DNA of 64,000 nucleotides, taken from NCBI RefSeq assembly GCF_021442385.1, contig NZ_MUZA01000023.1:1-64000 (forward strand). The letters are read 5' to 3'. The notes below the pieces were generated by a model. The model made no database searches. It saw only the letters and a program-made list of their open reading frames with translations, and was not told where the DNA came from. This document shows, in pieces, positions 46,131 to 55,211 of this stretch. Numbering within the stretch: the first letter of the stretch is position 1; every line of letters begins with the position of its first letter. This DNA is from Micromonospora sp. MH99. Its GTDB lineage: Bacteria; Actinomycetota; Actinomycetes; Mycobacteriales; Micromonosporaceae. The position numbers and the translations under genes are program-made.

Positions 46131-47393
46131 ATGCCGATTGAGTCGTCCCGCGACGCCGTCATCGTCGCTACCGCCCGCTCCCCCATCGGTCGGGCGCACA
46201 AGGGGTCCCTGCGCGGTGTCCGCTCCGACGACCTCGCCGCGACCATCGTCCAGGCCGCGCTGGACAAGGTCCCCCAACTCGACCCGACCACCATCGACGA
46301 CATCTACCTCGGGTGCGGCCTGCCCGGCGGTGAGCAGGGCTTCAACATGGCCCGCGTGGTGGCCACCCTGCTCGGGCTGGACACCGTCCCCGGCGCCACG
46401 CTGACCCGCTACTGCGCCTCCTCGTTGCAGACCACCCGGATGGCGTTGCACGCGATCCGCGCCGGCGAGGGCGACGTGTTCGTCTCCGCAGGTGTCGAGA
46501 TGGTCTCCCGCTACGCCCGCGGCAGCTCCGACGGGCTGCCTCCCGAGGCGCAGGCCCTCGTCGGCGGCGGCTGGGAGAACCCGCGCTTCGCGGCGGCCGG
46601 CGAGCGCTCCAAGCGTCGCGCGCAGGGTGGCGCCGAGGTGTGGACCGACCCGCGCGAGGCCGGTGAGCTGCCGGACATCTATCTGACCATGGGGCAGACC
46701 GCGGAGAACCTGGCCCAGGTGCACGACGTCACCCGCGCCGACATGGACGAGTTCGGTGTCCGCAGCCAGAACCTCGCCGAGAAGGCCATCGCCGACGGCT
46801 TCTGGGCCCGGGAGATCACCCCGGTCACCACGCCGGACGGCACAGTGGTGAGCACCGACGACGGCCCCCGCGCGGGCGTCACCCTGGACGCGGTCGCCGG
46901 CCTGAAGCCGGTGTTCCGCCCGGACGGCCGGATCACCGCGGGCAACTGCTGCCCGCTCAACGACGGCGCCGCCGCCGTCGTCGTGATGAGCGCCCAGCGG
47001 GCGCAGGAGCTGGGTCTGACCCCGCTGGCCCGGATCGTCTCCACCGGCGTGACCGCGCTGTCGCCGGAGATCATGGGCCTCGGACCGGTCGAGGCGTCCC
47101 GACAGGCCCTGAAGCGGGCCGGCATGACCATCGACGACGTCGACCTGGTCGAGATCAACGAGGCGTTCGCCGCCCAGGTGATCCCCTCCTACCGGCAGTT
47201 GGGCATCCCGGAGGAGAAGCTGAACGTCATGGGCGGCGCGATCGCGGTCGGCCACCCGTTCGGCATGACCGGCGCCCGGATCACCGGCACCCTGCTCAAC
47301 GCGCTGGAGTGGCACGACAAGACCATCGGTCTGGAGACGATGTGCGTCGGCGGCGGCCAGGGCATGGCCATGGTTCTCGAACGCCTGAGCTGA
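46131..47393 (+). CDS. acetyl-CoA acetyltransferase (thiolase, FadA-type)
   Basis: 420 residues. Catalytic Cys C95 in [15 protein letters not shown], the His in [12 protein letters not shown] near 376 and the second Cys C405 in [14 protein letters not shown] are all present; NEAFAAQ is intact. It does the last step of beta-oxidation or acetoacetyl-CoA formation. The neighbour set SGNH + thiolase + cbs equals that around fadA3 (Rv1074c). ATG 46131 follows a TAACGT box (46119-46124) by six bases: leaderless. It ends seven bases from the convergent small gene, with no terminator hairpin seen. Confidence 0.93.
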   Translation: MPIESSRDAVIVATARSPIGRAHKGSLRGVRSDDLAATIVQAALDKVPQLDPTTIDDIYLGCGLPGGEQGFNMARVVATLLGLDTVPGATLTRYCASSLQTTRMALHAIRAGEGDVFVSAGVEMVSRYARGSSDGLPPEAQALVGGGWENPRFAAAGERSKRRAQGGAEVWTDPREAGELPDIYLTMGQTAENLAQVHDVTRADMDEFGVRSQNLAEKAIADGFWAREITPVTTPDGTVVSTDDGPRAGVTLDAVAGLKPVFRPDGRITAGNCCPLNDGAAAVVVMSAQRAQELGLTPLARIVSTGVTALSPEIMGLGPVEASRQALKRAGMTIDDVDLVEINEAFAAQVIPSYRQLGIPEEKLNVMGGAIAVGHPFGMTGARITGTLLNALEWHDKTIGLETMCVGGGQGMAMVLERLS

Positions 47394-47400
47394 CCCGACG

Positions 47401-47721
47401 TCAGAGCGCGCCGCGGGTCGCCGTCACCTCGGCGGCGGCCCGCGCCAGCGCCTCGGCGTCGGCCCCGGCGGCCAGCAGGTCGGCAGTGACCACGCGCAGC
47501 TGGTCGGGCAGGGCCAGGTCGTTGTCCAGCCGGGGCACGGTCCGGCGGGGCTGCCCCTCGGCGTCGGCCGCCAGGTTGGCGATTTCCTGCACCAACCGGT
47601 GCATCAGGTCGGCGCGGGGCACGTTGCCGGTGGTCGCCGCCGCCGCCCAGCGCGGCTGCTCCCAGTGCCCGACCTGGCGGACCAGCAACCGCACGGTCCG
47701 CTCCAACTCCTCTGCGCTCAT
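47401..47721 (-). CDS. conserved small soluble protein, unknown
   Basis: 106 residues, mostly helical and acidic, with GHWEQPRW in the middle and [20 protein letters not shown]. No family recognised. ATG 47721 is chosen because a TAGACT box (47735-47730) ends eight bases before it; an in-frame ATG at 47757 would add 12 residues but would lie upstream of that box. It is only seven bases from the thiolase stop (convergent). Confidence 0.65.
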   Translation of the reverse strand: MSAEELERTVRLLVRQVGHWEQPRWAAAATTGNVPRADLMHRLVQEIANLAADAEGQPRRTVPRLDNDLALPDQLRVVTADLLAAGADAEALARAAAEVTATRGAL

Positions 47722-47767
47722 CGCCGCCGAGTCTACGGCCGACGCCGGCCCCGACATCGCGGACCGC

Positions 47768-48526
47768 TCAGCGGCGCAGGTAGCTGAGCAGCCGTAGCAG
47801 CTGCCAGTAGAGGAAGACCAGGCCGGTGAGCAGGCCGAACGCGCTCAGCCACGCGTACCGGCGGGGTCGGCCGTCGCGCACCGAACGCTCGACGAGGTCG
47901 AAGTCGAGGATGAAGCTGAACGCACCGGCGATGATCGCCACGACCGAGAAGGCGTACGGCAGCCAGCCGACCTCCCCGCTGACGCTGTAGACCGCCAGCC
48001 CCGGCCGGCCGGAGATCAGGTACGACACGAGGTTGACCACGCTCAGCACGGCGATGCCGAGCAGCGTGCCGATGACCAGGCGGGCCAGCCGGGGCGTCGC
48101 GCGGATCACCCGTGCCCGGTACAGCGCGGCCATGCCGAGAAAGACGCCGAACGTGCCGGCCACCGCCTGCACCACGATCCCCGGATAGACCTGCTCGAAG
48201 GTCCGGCTGGCGACCCCCAGCAGCAACCCCTGGAGCAACGCGTAGCCGACGATCGGCACCGGGTTGGTGATCCCCCGCAACGAGATGACCAGGACCAGCG
48301 CGATCGAGGCCAGGGCGGTGCCGGCCAGGGCCGCCCCCGACCACACCGCGTCGGGCACCAGCGCCCAGGACACCGCGGCGGCCACACCGGTGAGCAGGAG
48401 CAGTCCGACGGTACGCACCACCACGTCGTCGACGGTCATCGGCTCGACGTCGCGGGAGCTGACCACCCGGGACTCCAACCGGCCGGTCTCGTCCAGCCGG
48501 TTGAGCACCGGGTTGTTGCTGCGCAC
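47768..48526 (-). CDS. Bax inhibitor-1/YccA family membrane protein, copy 1
   Basis: 252 residues. Seven hydrophobic segments after a polar start. It begins RSNNPVLNRLDETGRLESR, then PMTVDDVVVRTVGLLLLTG and ends DLVERSVRDGRPRRYAWLSAFGLLTGLVFLYWQ, the signature of the actinobacterial YccA group. Members are pH-sensitive Ca2+ leak channels in the few cases studied; function here unknown. GTG 48526 has AAGGAGG five bases upstream. It follows its paralog (48665-49480) on the same strand, 138 bases away with a hairpin between. Confidence 0.9.
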   Translation of the reverse strand: MRSNNPVLNRLDETGRLESRVVSSRDVEPMTVDDVVVRTVGLLLLTGVAAAVSWALVPDAVWSGAALAGTALASIALVLVISLRGITNPVPIVGYALLQGLLLGVASRTFEQVYPGIVVQAVAGTFGVFLGMAALYRARVIRATPRLARLVIGTLLGIAVLSVVNLVSYLISGRPGLAVYSVSGEVGWLPYAFSVVAIIAGAFSFILDFDLVERSVRDGRPRRYAWLSAFGLLTGLVFLYWQLLRLLSYLRR

Positions 48527-48608
48527 CGTCGCCTCCTTCGCCCGCGTACCCCTGGCAGTCACTCTGCCCCGGACGGCCGCACGGCGGCGGCGAAACGGCG
48601 CGGACGAC

Positions 48609-48643
48609 GGCGCCCGCCCCCACGGTGAGCGGGAGCGGGCGCC
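48609..48643 (-). terminator. hairpin between the two Bax-inhibitor paralogs
   Basis: The arms ggcgcccgc (48609-48617) and gcgggcgcc (48635-48643) pair perfectly around a 17-base loop. It lies 21 bases after the stop of the first-transcribed paralog; it may end or dampen read-through to the second. Confidence 0.6.
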
Positions 48644-48664
48644 GGTCGGACGGGACGGACGAGA

Positions 48665-49480
48665 TCAGTCGTCGCCCTGGAAGTAGCTCAGCAGGCGCAG
48701 GATCTCGATGTAGAGCCAGACCAGGCTGACCAGGATGCCGAACGCGGCCACCCAGGAGTAGCGCTGGGGCAGGCCCATCCGGACGCCGTCCTCGATCTCC
48801 TTGAAGCTGAGCACGAAGCTCAGCGACGCGACCACGATGCAGACGAGGCTGAAGCCGATGGCCAGCGGGCTGCCGTCACGCAGACCCGTGTTGATGCCGA
48901 ACAGCGCCAGCACCAGGTTGATCAGCAAGACCGCGGCGAGGCCGATGATCACCGAAGTCATGACCTTGACGAAGACCGGGGTGGCCCGGATGATCTTCGC
49001 CTTGTAGATCATCGTCATCACGAAGAAGATGCCGAAGCTCGCCACGGCGGCCTGGAGCACGATGCCGTCGTAGGCGGACTCGAACGCCTTGCTGACCATG
49101 CCGACGAAGACACCTTCGACGACCGCGTACGCGATGACGAGCGCCGGGTTGGCCATCCGGGAGAACGAGATGATCAGGCCGAGCACCAGGCCGACGACCG
49201 CCGCGCCGATCCAGGCGGTGCTGACCAGCGCGTCGGGCACGAGCACCCAGGCTGCCGCGGCGGTGATGCCGAGGATGCCGAACAGAGCAACCGTCTTGAC
49301 GACGACGTCGTCGACGGTCATCGGCGCCACGGCGGGCGGCGCGGCCGGGTAGCCGGCCTGGGACGGGTACTGCTGGGGAATGCCGGGCTGTCCGTACGGC
49401 CCGGCCGGTGCGTACCCGGCGGAGCGCTCCCGCTCGGCCGCCTGGCCGAGCCGGGCGAGCACCGGGTTCGAGGTCTTCAC
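48665..49480 (-). CDS. Bax inhibitor-1/YccA family membrane protein, copy 2
   Basis: 271 residues. Same layout as its neighbour: TSNPVLARLGQAAERERSAG, then a Pro/Gly/Tyr-rich insert (about 24-50), PMTVDDVVVKTVALFGILG, seven helices, and an end with KEIEDGVRMGLPQRYSWVAAFG. The N-terminal insert is not in copy 1. GTG 49480 has GGGAGG seven bases upstream. The gene starts just downstream (minus strand) of the tRNA-Leu. Confidence 0.9.
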   Translation of the reverse strand: MKTSNPVLARLGQAAERERSAGYAPAGPYGQPGIPQQYPSQAGYPAAPPAVAPMTVDDVVVKTVALFGILGITAAAAWVLVPDALVSTAWIGAAVVGLVLGLIISFSRMANPALVIAYAVVEGVFVGMVSKAFESAYDGIVLQAAVASFGIFFVMTMIYKAKIIRATPVFVKVMTSVIIGLAAVLLINLVLALFGINTGLRDGSPLAIGFSLVCIVVASLSFVLSFKEIEDGVRMGLPQRYSWVAAFGILVSLVWLYIEILRLLSYFQGDD

Positions 49481-49591
49481 TTTCTGGCCTCCCTCAGGGG
49501 GTCGTTTGCACGTGAACGTGCACCCCAAGAGTAAACTGCCCGACCCACTCCTGGTGATCACGATGAGAACGCGGCGGCCGTGGCGGCTGGG

Positions 49592-49672
49592 TGCCCGGGG
49601 CGGGGGTCGAACCCGCATGCCTTTCGGCAGCCGCTTTTAAGGCGGCCGTGTCTGCCGTTCCACCACCCGGGC
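49592..49672 (-). tRNA. bldA: tRNA-Leu(UAA), reads UUA (bldA-type)
   Basis: Full cloverleaf on the minus strand: acceptor GCCCGGG with CCCGGGC, D arm GTGGAACGGCAGACAC, anticodon stem GCCGC/GCGGC with loop CTTAAAA so the anticodon is UAA, a short variable arm TGCCGAAAGGCA, T arm GCGGG-TTCGACC-CCCGC, discriminator A. Length 81, no encoded CCA. The 5' half closely matches Streptomyces bldA, the only tRNA there for the rare UUA codon. It sits alone between the Bax-inhibitor genes and a divergent membrane protein. Confidence 0.95.
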
Positions 49673-49773
49673 GGGTGGCACCCGCGCGCCGACACGCACG
49701 GTGCAGTGTCACCGTAGCCGGTCGACGGCGACCCGGCGTACCCCGCCGGGCTGGCCACATTAGGGTCGATGCC

Positions 49774-51633
49774 GTGAGCAGCGCAGCCCCAACGGCCCCC
49801 GACGCCGCCCCTGACCAGGTCTTCCGTCTCGACGATCAGGTCATCCGCCGACCCCGGGCCGTCCGGCTGCGCTCCGCCGTCCGCCGCCACCGGACGGACC
49901 TGCTGATCGCGTTGGTCTGGGTGGCGCTGGCCGGTTGGCTGACCCACGGCCTGTGGCCCGACCCAAATGGGCGGACGTTGGCGCTCAACCCCGAGGACCA
50001 GACGCTCTACGAGTGGTTCCTGGCTGTCGACGCGCGGGCGCTGCTCGGTGACTTCCACCTGCTCACCGACCGGCTCAACGCCCCGGACGGCGTCAACCTG
50101 ATGGCCAACACCACTGTCATCGCGCTCGGCGTCGTCTGCGCGCCGATCACCCTCCTGCTCGGCGCACCCACCACCTTCGCACTGCTCGCCGCCGCCAACC
50201 TGGCCGGCACCGCCCTCGCCTGGTACCTGCTGTTCCACCGGACGCTGCGGGCCCACCGCCTCGCCGCCGCGCTCGGCGGCGGGTTGTGCGGCTTCGGTCC
50301 GGGCATGATCTCGCAGTCCAACAGCCATCTGCACATGACGGCGCAGTGGCTGGTGCCGGTGATCGTCTGGCTGGTGCTCCGGCTGCTCCGCGCGTCCGAC
50401 CCCGGCCCCACGACGACCGACGGGACGGGCCGCGCCCGATCCGTCGGCCCGGACCGACGGCGGATGATCAGCTCCGCGGCAGGGCTGGCCGCGGCCGTCA
50501 CCGCGCAGGTCTTCATCGGCGAGGAGGTCCTCTTCCTCTGCGCCGTCGCGCTGCTGGTGATGGCGATCAGCTACGCCGTGGCGGACCGGGACCTCGCCCG
50601 CCGCGCCCTGCCCGGATTCGCCGGCGGGCTGGCGATCGCCGCCGGCCTGGCGCTGCTGGTGCTCGGCTACCCGCTCTGGTTCCAGTTCGCCGGACCGCAG
50701 GGCGTCGCCGACGGGATGTTCAGCCCGGCCTACTTCTCGGCCGACCTCAGCAGCTGGTGGGCGGTCTCCCCGCTGTCCGTCGCCGGCAGTGACGAGGCGT
50801 CCCGGCTGACCACCGGCCCCGCCGAATACAACACCTTCCTCGGCTGGCCGCTGCTGCTGGTCACCGCCTTCTGCGCGGTCTGGGCCGGCCGGCGCCGGGT
50901 GGTGCTCGCCTGCGTGGTGGCGGCGCTGGTGATGGGCGCGCTCTCCCTCGGCCCGGAGGTGGTGCTCGGCGGCACCCGCACCGCGCTGCCCGGCCCGTAC
51001 GCCCTGCTGGCCGGGTTGCCGGTGGTGGACGGCGCGCTGCCGATGCGGTTCGGCCTGGCGCTGCTCCCGATCGTGGCGACGGTGCTCGTCGTGGCCGTCG
51101 ACCGGGCGCTGCGCGGCACCGGCCGGGCGCGGCGGCTGGTGCCGCTGGCCGTCATCGCAGCCCTGCTGCCGATCTTTCCGACTCCACTGCCGACCACCGA
51201 GCGGCCCGCCGTGCCGGAGTTCATCACCGGCGGGCACTGGCGGCAGTGCGTCCGCCCGGGCGGGGTGCTGGTCCCGGTGCCGCTGCCCACCCCCAAGGAA
51301 CCGTGGCCGATGCGCTGGGCAGCCGCCGCCGACGCCGGGTTCGGCCTGCCCGAGGGGTTCTTCATCGGCCCGTACGGACGCCATGGCACCGCCGCCATGG
51401 GCACCTTCAAGCAGCCCACCTCCGCCCTGCTGGCCGACGTCGCCCGCCGCGGCGACCAGCCGGCCATCGGCGACGAACAGCGCCGGCAGGCCGCCCGGGA
51501 CGTCGACTTCTGGGGAGCGTCCTGCGTGGCACTGGCCGACGACGCGCCGCACGCCGACAGCCTGCGGGCGACCCTGGAGCAGTTGTACGGCCCGGCCACC
51601 CGCGTCGCCGACGCCTGGATCTGGCGGGTCTGA
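49774..51633 (+). CDS. polytopic membrane protein, GT-C-like
   Basis: 619 residues. About 11 hydrophobic segments between residues 45 and 470, then a soluble C-terminal domain. After helix 1 comes NPEDQTLYEWFLAVDARALL, with acidic residues in the first loop as in GT-C glycosyltransferases of the Wzy/mannosyltransferase type. No named family can be fixed by eye. GTG 49774 follows a TAGGGT box (49761-49766) by seven bases without ribosome site: leaderless. It is divergent from the tRNA and convergent with ndh. Confidence 0.8.
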   Translation: MSSAAPTAPDAAPDQVFRLDDQVIRRPRAVRLRSAVRRHRTDLLIALVWVALAGWLTHGLWPDPNGRTLALNPEDQTLYEWFLAVDARALLGDFHLLTDRLNAPDGVNLMANTTVIALGVVCAPITLLLGAPTTFALLAAANLAGTALAWYLLFHRTLRAHRLAAALGGGLCGFGPGMISQSNSHLHMTAQWLVPVIVWLVLRLLRASDPGPTTTDGTGRARSVGPDRRRMISSAAGLAAAVTAQVFIGEEVLFLCAVALLVMAISYAVADRDLARRALPGFAGGLAIAAGLALLVLGYPLWFQFAGPQGVADGMFSPAYFSADLSSWWAVSPLSVAGSDEASRLTTGPAEYNTFLGWPLLLVTAFCAVWAGRRRVVLACVVAALVMGALSLGPEVVLGGTRTALPGPYALLAGLPVVDGALPMRFGLALLPIVATVLVVAVDRALRGTGRARRLVPLAVIAALLPIFPTPLPTTERPAVPEFITGGHWRQCVRPGGVLVPVPLPTPKEPWPMRWAAAADAGFGLPEGFFIGPYGRHGTAAMGTFKQPTSALLADVARRGDQPAIGDEQRRQAARDVDFWGASCVALADDAPHADSLRATLEQLYGPATRVADAWIWRV

Positions 51634-51645
51634 CGCCGAACATCG

Positions 51646-51680
51646 CGAAAGGGCCCCTCCCGGTCGGGGGGGCCCTTTCG
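51646..51680. terminator. bidirectional hairpin between convergent genes
   Basis: cgaaagggcccc (51646-51657) and ggggccctttcg (51669-51680) pair perfectly with an 11-base loop. It lies 12 bases after the membrane protein stop and 10 before the ndh stop. The outer aaa/ttt gives a short U run for both directions. Confidence 0.9.
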
Positions 51681-51690
51681 TCCAGTTCGC

Positions 51691-53022
51691 TCAGACGCGG
51701 GGTGCGCCGACCGGCTGGGACGCCTCGACGAACTCCTCGCGCGGGTCGTGCAGCTGACCCAGGGCGACGACCTCACGCTTGAGGAAGAACGCCAGCGACC
51801 AGTCCACGACCACCCGGACCTTACGGTTGAACGAGGGGATCCGGCTCATGTGGTACGTCCGGTGCATGAACCAGGCCGGCCAGCCGGTCATCTTGATGCC
51901 GTACACCTGGGCGACGCCCTTGTGCAGGCCGAGGCTGGCGACGCTGCCGACGTGCTTGTGCTTGTAGTTGACCGGCTCGCGGCCCCGGATCACGTTCGCG
52001 ATGTTGTCGGCCATCCGCGCCGCCTGGCGCACCGCGTGCTGGGCGCTCGGCGAGCAGAAGTTGCCCGGCTCCTTGGTCAGGTCCGGTACGGCGGCGCAGT
52101 CACCGGCGCTCCACGCGCCCTCGATGACCCGGTCACCGTCGACCACCTGCAGGGTGGGGATGCAGGTGACCCGCCGGCGGTCGTCACGCGGGAAGTCCGT
52201 CGCGTCCAGCATCGGCGACGGCTTCACGCCTGCCGTCCAGACGATCGTGTCGGACCGGAAGCTGTCCCCGTCGGAGAGCTTGACCACCCCGTCGACGCAG
52301 GACTCCAGGCGGGTGTCCAACCGGATGTCCATGTTGCGCTTCATGAGCTGCTGCACCGTGTAGGCGCCCATGTCCCGGTCGACCTCGGGCAGGACGCGGT
52401 TGGTGGCCTCGACGAGCACCCAGCGCATGTCCTCCGGCTTCAGCTCCGGGTAGTAGCGCAGGGCGTCCCGGGCCATGTCCTCCATCTCGGCGAGCGCCTC
52501 GATGCCCGCGTAACCGCCACCGACGAACGTGAAGGTCAGCGCCGAGCGGCGCACCTCCGCATCCGGGGTCACGGCCGCGACGTCCAGCCGGTCCAGCACG
52601 TGGTTACGGAGGTAGATCGCCTCACCGATGGTCTTGAACCCGATGCCCTGCTCGTGCAGCCCGGGAATCGGCAGCGTCCGGGACACCGAACCCGGCGCGA
52701 CGATCACGTGGTCGTACGCGATCTCGCGGGCCGGGCCGACGATCGGCTGCACGGTGGCCACCTTGCGGTCGTGCTCGACACGCGTGACCGTTCCCGCCAC
52801 CACCTTGCACCGGCGCAGTTCCCGCCGCAGCGGCACCACGGAGTGCCGGGGGGAGATGTTCCCCGCCGCGGCCTCGGGCAGGAACGGCTGGTAGGTCATG
52901 TGGGGCTGGGGGTCCACGACGATGACCTCAGCCTCACGGGAGCTGAGCTTCTTTGACAGGCGCAGGGCCGCGTAGAGACCGACGTGCCCGGCACCCACCA
53001 CAAGGATCCGCTTCGGATTCAC
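51691..53022 (-). CDS. ndh: type II NADH dehydrogenase-like flavoprotein
   Basis: 443 residues. Two dinucleotide folds: ILVVGAGHVGLYAALRLSKKL (FAD) at residues 6-26 and TFVGGGYAGIEALAEM (NADH) near 165-180. AWSAGDCAAVP near 300 is the second FAD motif, and AQHAVRQA is the quinone-side helix of NDH-2. The C-terminal 70 residues (WPAWFMHRTYHMSRIP) form the membrane-associating end. It passes electrons from NADH to menaquinone without pumping. GTG 53022 has only a weak purine-rich site upstream. It shares a terminator with the previous gene. Confidence 0.92.
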   Translation of the reverse strand: MNPKRILVVGAGHVGLYAALRLSKKLSSREAEVIVVDPQPHMTYQPFLPEAAAGNISPRHSVVPLRRELRRCKVVAGTVTRVEHDRKVATVQPIVGPAREIAYDHVIVAPGSVSRTLPIPGLHEQGIGFKTIGEAIYLRNHVLDRLDVAAVTPDAEVRRSALTFTFVGGGYAGIEALAEMEDMARDALRYYPELKPEDMRWVLVEATNRVLPEVDRDMGAYTVQQLMKRNMDIRLDTRLESCVDGVVKLSDGDSFRSDTIVWTAGVKPSPMLDATDFPRDDRRRVTCIPTLQVVDGDRVIEGAWSAGDCAAVPDLTKEPGNFCSPSAQHAVRQAARMADNIANVIRGREPVNYKHKHVGSVASLGLHKGVAQVYGIKMTGWPAWFMHRTYHMSRIPSFNRKVRVVVDWSLAFFLKREVVALGQLHDPREEFVEASQPVGAPRV

Positions 53023-53125
53023 GTCATCTATCTTTCCCCGCCCGGCTCAGGTAATCCCGCTCGCGCCCCCCATCTGTGACGGAACACAACCCCTGTGACC
53101 TGCGTAACCCTGTCGCCACAGGGGT

Positions 53126-53689
53126 TCACCTACGCCGCAGCAGCCAACCCAGCAACGCGACGAGACCCACCGCCACCACCAGCCCCAGCACGGTGACCCA
53201 CTGATGACCGGCCTCCCCGCCCAGGCCCGCCGCCTGCAACAGCAGCACCCCCAGCACGGCAGTGCCCAACAGCACCGCCGCCACCCGCAGCAACCACCGG
53301 GTGACCAGCTCCGGGTCCACCATCGCGTCGTACGGCAGCAGCGCCGCCAGCGCGCACAGGGAATGCCCCAGATACAACAGCGCGGCGACGGCGAGCAGCC
53401 GCCACAATTCCACCGGCCGGCCGTATCCGTCGGTGGCGAGCAGCCAGCCCCCGGCCATGACCAGCGCCACGAAGGTCGGCCACAGCCGCCGCGGACCCAT
53501 CGCGGGCAGCAGCGCGGCCACCGCCAGCAACAGCAGCGGCCGACCGGTCAACACCTCGGCGGGAAACGCCAGCGCCAGCCCGGCCAGAGCGGTGACGAAG
53601 ATCGCGGCCCGGACCATCAGCGGAACGGCGCTGATCCGTGAAACAGCATTCTGAGCAGCCCGAACCCGCCCGGTGATCGCGTCGATCAT
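53126..53689 (-). CDS. integral membrane protein, last gene of the MoxR operon
   Basis: 187 residues, five or six hydrophobic helices (VRAAIFVTALAGLALAF, LLLLAVAALLP, LLAVAALLYLGHSL and two near the C-terminus). No family recognised. AGGGG lies nine bases before ATG 53689; an in-frame GTG at 53695 is too close to it. It starts 79 bases after the DUF58 gene, so read-through from the MoxR operon is likely. Another frame on the same strand (53130-53699) is also open but lacks membrane helices. Confidence 0.7.
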   Translation of the reverse strand: MIDAITGRVRAAQNAVSRISAVPLMVRAAIFVTALAGLALAFPAEVLTGRPLLLLAVAALLPAMGPRRLWPTFVALVMAGGWLLATDGYGRPVELWRLLAVAALLYLGHSLCALAALLPYDAMVDPELVTRWLLRVAAVLLGTAVLGVLLLQAAGLGGEAGHQWVTVLGLVVAVGLVALLGWLLRRR

Positions 53690-53704
53690 CTGCACACACC
53701 CCTA

Positions 53705-53776
53705 GCGCTCACCGGGCTGCCTGTCGCTCGCGACTGCGGGGCTCGCAAACCCGGCTCACTCCTCGCGCTCACCGGG
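53705..53776. repeat. direct repeat of GCGCTCACCGGG around a GAGCG-rich spacer
   Basis: gcgctcaccggg occurs at 53705-53716 and 53765-53776. Between them lies gtcgctcgcgactgcgggg, words that I remember as dispersed in Micromonospora genomes (recollection, not checked). The repeat runs into the end of the DUF58 gene and supplies its last residues. Confidence 0.5.
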
Positions 53777-55211
53777 AACCGACCCTTGGGGCCGTCGCCA
53801 GCCGCGCCACGTCCCGCAGCACCTGGTCCAGGCTGCCCGCGCCGGCCCAGCGCACGACTGGCACGCCGTGCTCCCGGAGCTGCCCGATCATGGTTTCCCG
53901 GTCCAGCCGCCACAGGCGGTACGCCACCTCGGCCCAACCCCGATCCTTCGGCGGCGTGAGGTTGGCCGGCAGCGTGTCGACCGCCACCACGAACCGGCCG
54001 GAGCGGGCCAGCCGCGCCAGCATCTGCGCCGACCGCTCGTCCAGCAGCGGGGTGAGGACGACCACCAACGCGTCCGAGGAGAGCTGCTGCGGGCCGAAGA
54101 CCTGGTCGTACGGCTCGTGCTGGGAGGCCTCGGCGCGTACGTCGAGCAGCCACTCCAGGACGGTCAGGTACTGCCGGCGGCCGGCGGCGGCGCGCAACCG
54201 GCGGGCACCCGGCCCGTACTCCACAAGCGACACCCGGTCGCCCCGGTGCAGGTAGTGCTCGGCGATCGCCGCGGTGGCCCGCACTGTGGTGTCCAGCACC
54301 GACGCGGAGCCGTCCACACCGCCGGAGCGCCCGGCCTCGGCGAGCACGTCGAGCAGCACCACCACCTCGGCGTCCCGGTCGGAGAGGGTGGCTGCCACGT
54401 GCAACTGCCGGGCGCGCAGCGACACCCGCCAGTCGACGCGGCGCAGCCGGTCACCGGGGGCGAAGATCCGTACGCCGGCCAGCTCGCCGCCCTCACCGGG
54501 CCGGCGGGAGTGGTGCGCGCCGACCAGGCCGGCGGCGCGGGGCATCGCCTCCACCGCCTCGAACGGTTCGGTACGCGGGTAGACCCGCACACCGACCGGC
54601 TCGGTGAACACCGCTCGGGAGACCAGCAGGCCGCCCGCCGCGGCGACCCGCGCGCCGGCCGGACCGACCGGATGCCGGCCCCAGCGCAGAGCCCGGCCGG
54701 CCAACTCCAGGTCCACCGCCTCGGCGGCCGGCAGCGAGGTCACGAACGGCCGATCGGCGACGGAACGGCCGGTGCCGGGCGACGTGCCGGCAGCGGGCGG
54801 GGCGTCGGCGGGCGGGGCATCGTCGGCAGGGCCGGTGCCGGCGAACCCGGCACGGGCGATCCGCAACCACGGCGAGACCCGGGACCGCACCACCACGAGG
54901 TCGTAGTCGATCGCGTCCGGGTTGCCGACGCTGACGGCCGCCGACACCTCGCCGCCCTCGACGAGCGGTCCGTCGTCCCCGGCGGTGATCCAGACCTGCG
55001 GCAGCGTCGTGGGCCGGCGGCGCAGCGCGTACGCGGTGCCCAGCGCGAACGGGGCCGCCAGTACGACGAGATCGACCCGCCCCAGCAGGACCCCCGCCAC
55101 CAGCAACAGGCCGGCGAGCAGCACCGCGCGGCCGAGCGCCGGGGTGGGCGCCCAGCCGGCGGCCGACTCCGGCTCGGTGGATCGCGGCGCGGGCGCGGTC
55201 GGGCCGGTCAT
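53769..55211 (-). CDS. DUF58 protein of a MoxR operon
   Basis: 480 residues. Two hydrophobic helices near the start (about 28-62), then a beta-rich domain and, from about 240, the DUF58 core RIFAPGDRLRRVDWRVSLRARQ followed by a von Willebrand A-like fold with VVLLDVLAEAG and VVLTPLLDERSAQML. Such proteins are partners of MoxR ATPases. ATG 55211 overlaps the MoxR stop by one base (TGATG), so coupling is tight. The C-terminal few residues come from a dispersed repeat. Confidence 0.9.
   Translation of the reverse strand: MTGPTAPAPRSTEPESAAGWAPTPALGRAVLLAGLLLVAGVLLGRVDLVVLAAPFALGTAYALRRRPTTLPQVWITAGDDGPLVEGGEVSAAVSVGNPDAIDYDLVVVRSRVSPWLRIARAGFAGTGPADDAPPADAPPAAGTSPGTGRSVADRPFVTSLPAAEAVDLELAGRALRWGRHPVGPAGARVAAAGGLLVSRAVFTEPVGVRVYPRTEPFEAVEAMPRAAGLVGAHHSRRPGEGGELAGVRIFAPGDRLRRVDWRVSLRARQLHVAATLSDRDAEVVVLLDVLAEAGRSGGVDGSASVLDTTVRATAAIAEHYLHRGDRVSLVEYGPGARRLRAAAGRRQYLTVLEWLLDVRAEASQHEPYDQVFGPQQLSSDALVVVLTPLLDERSAQMLARLARSGRFVVAVDTLPANLTPPKDRGWAEVAYRLWRLDRETMIGQLREHGVPVVRWAGAGSLDQVLRDVARLATAPRVGSR

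Noticed and set aside
53130..53699. Second open frame on the same strand as the membrane protein at 53126-53689
   Set aside because: The alternative frame is Arg/Gly-rich without helices, while the chosen one encodes clean transmembrane segments.
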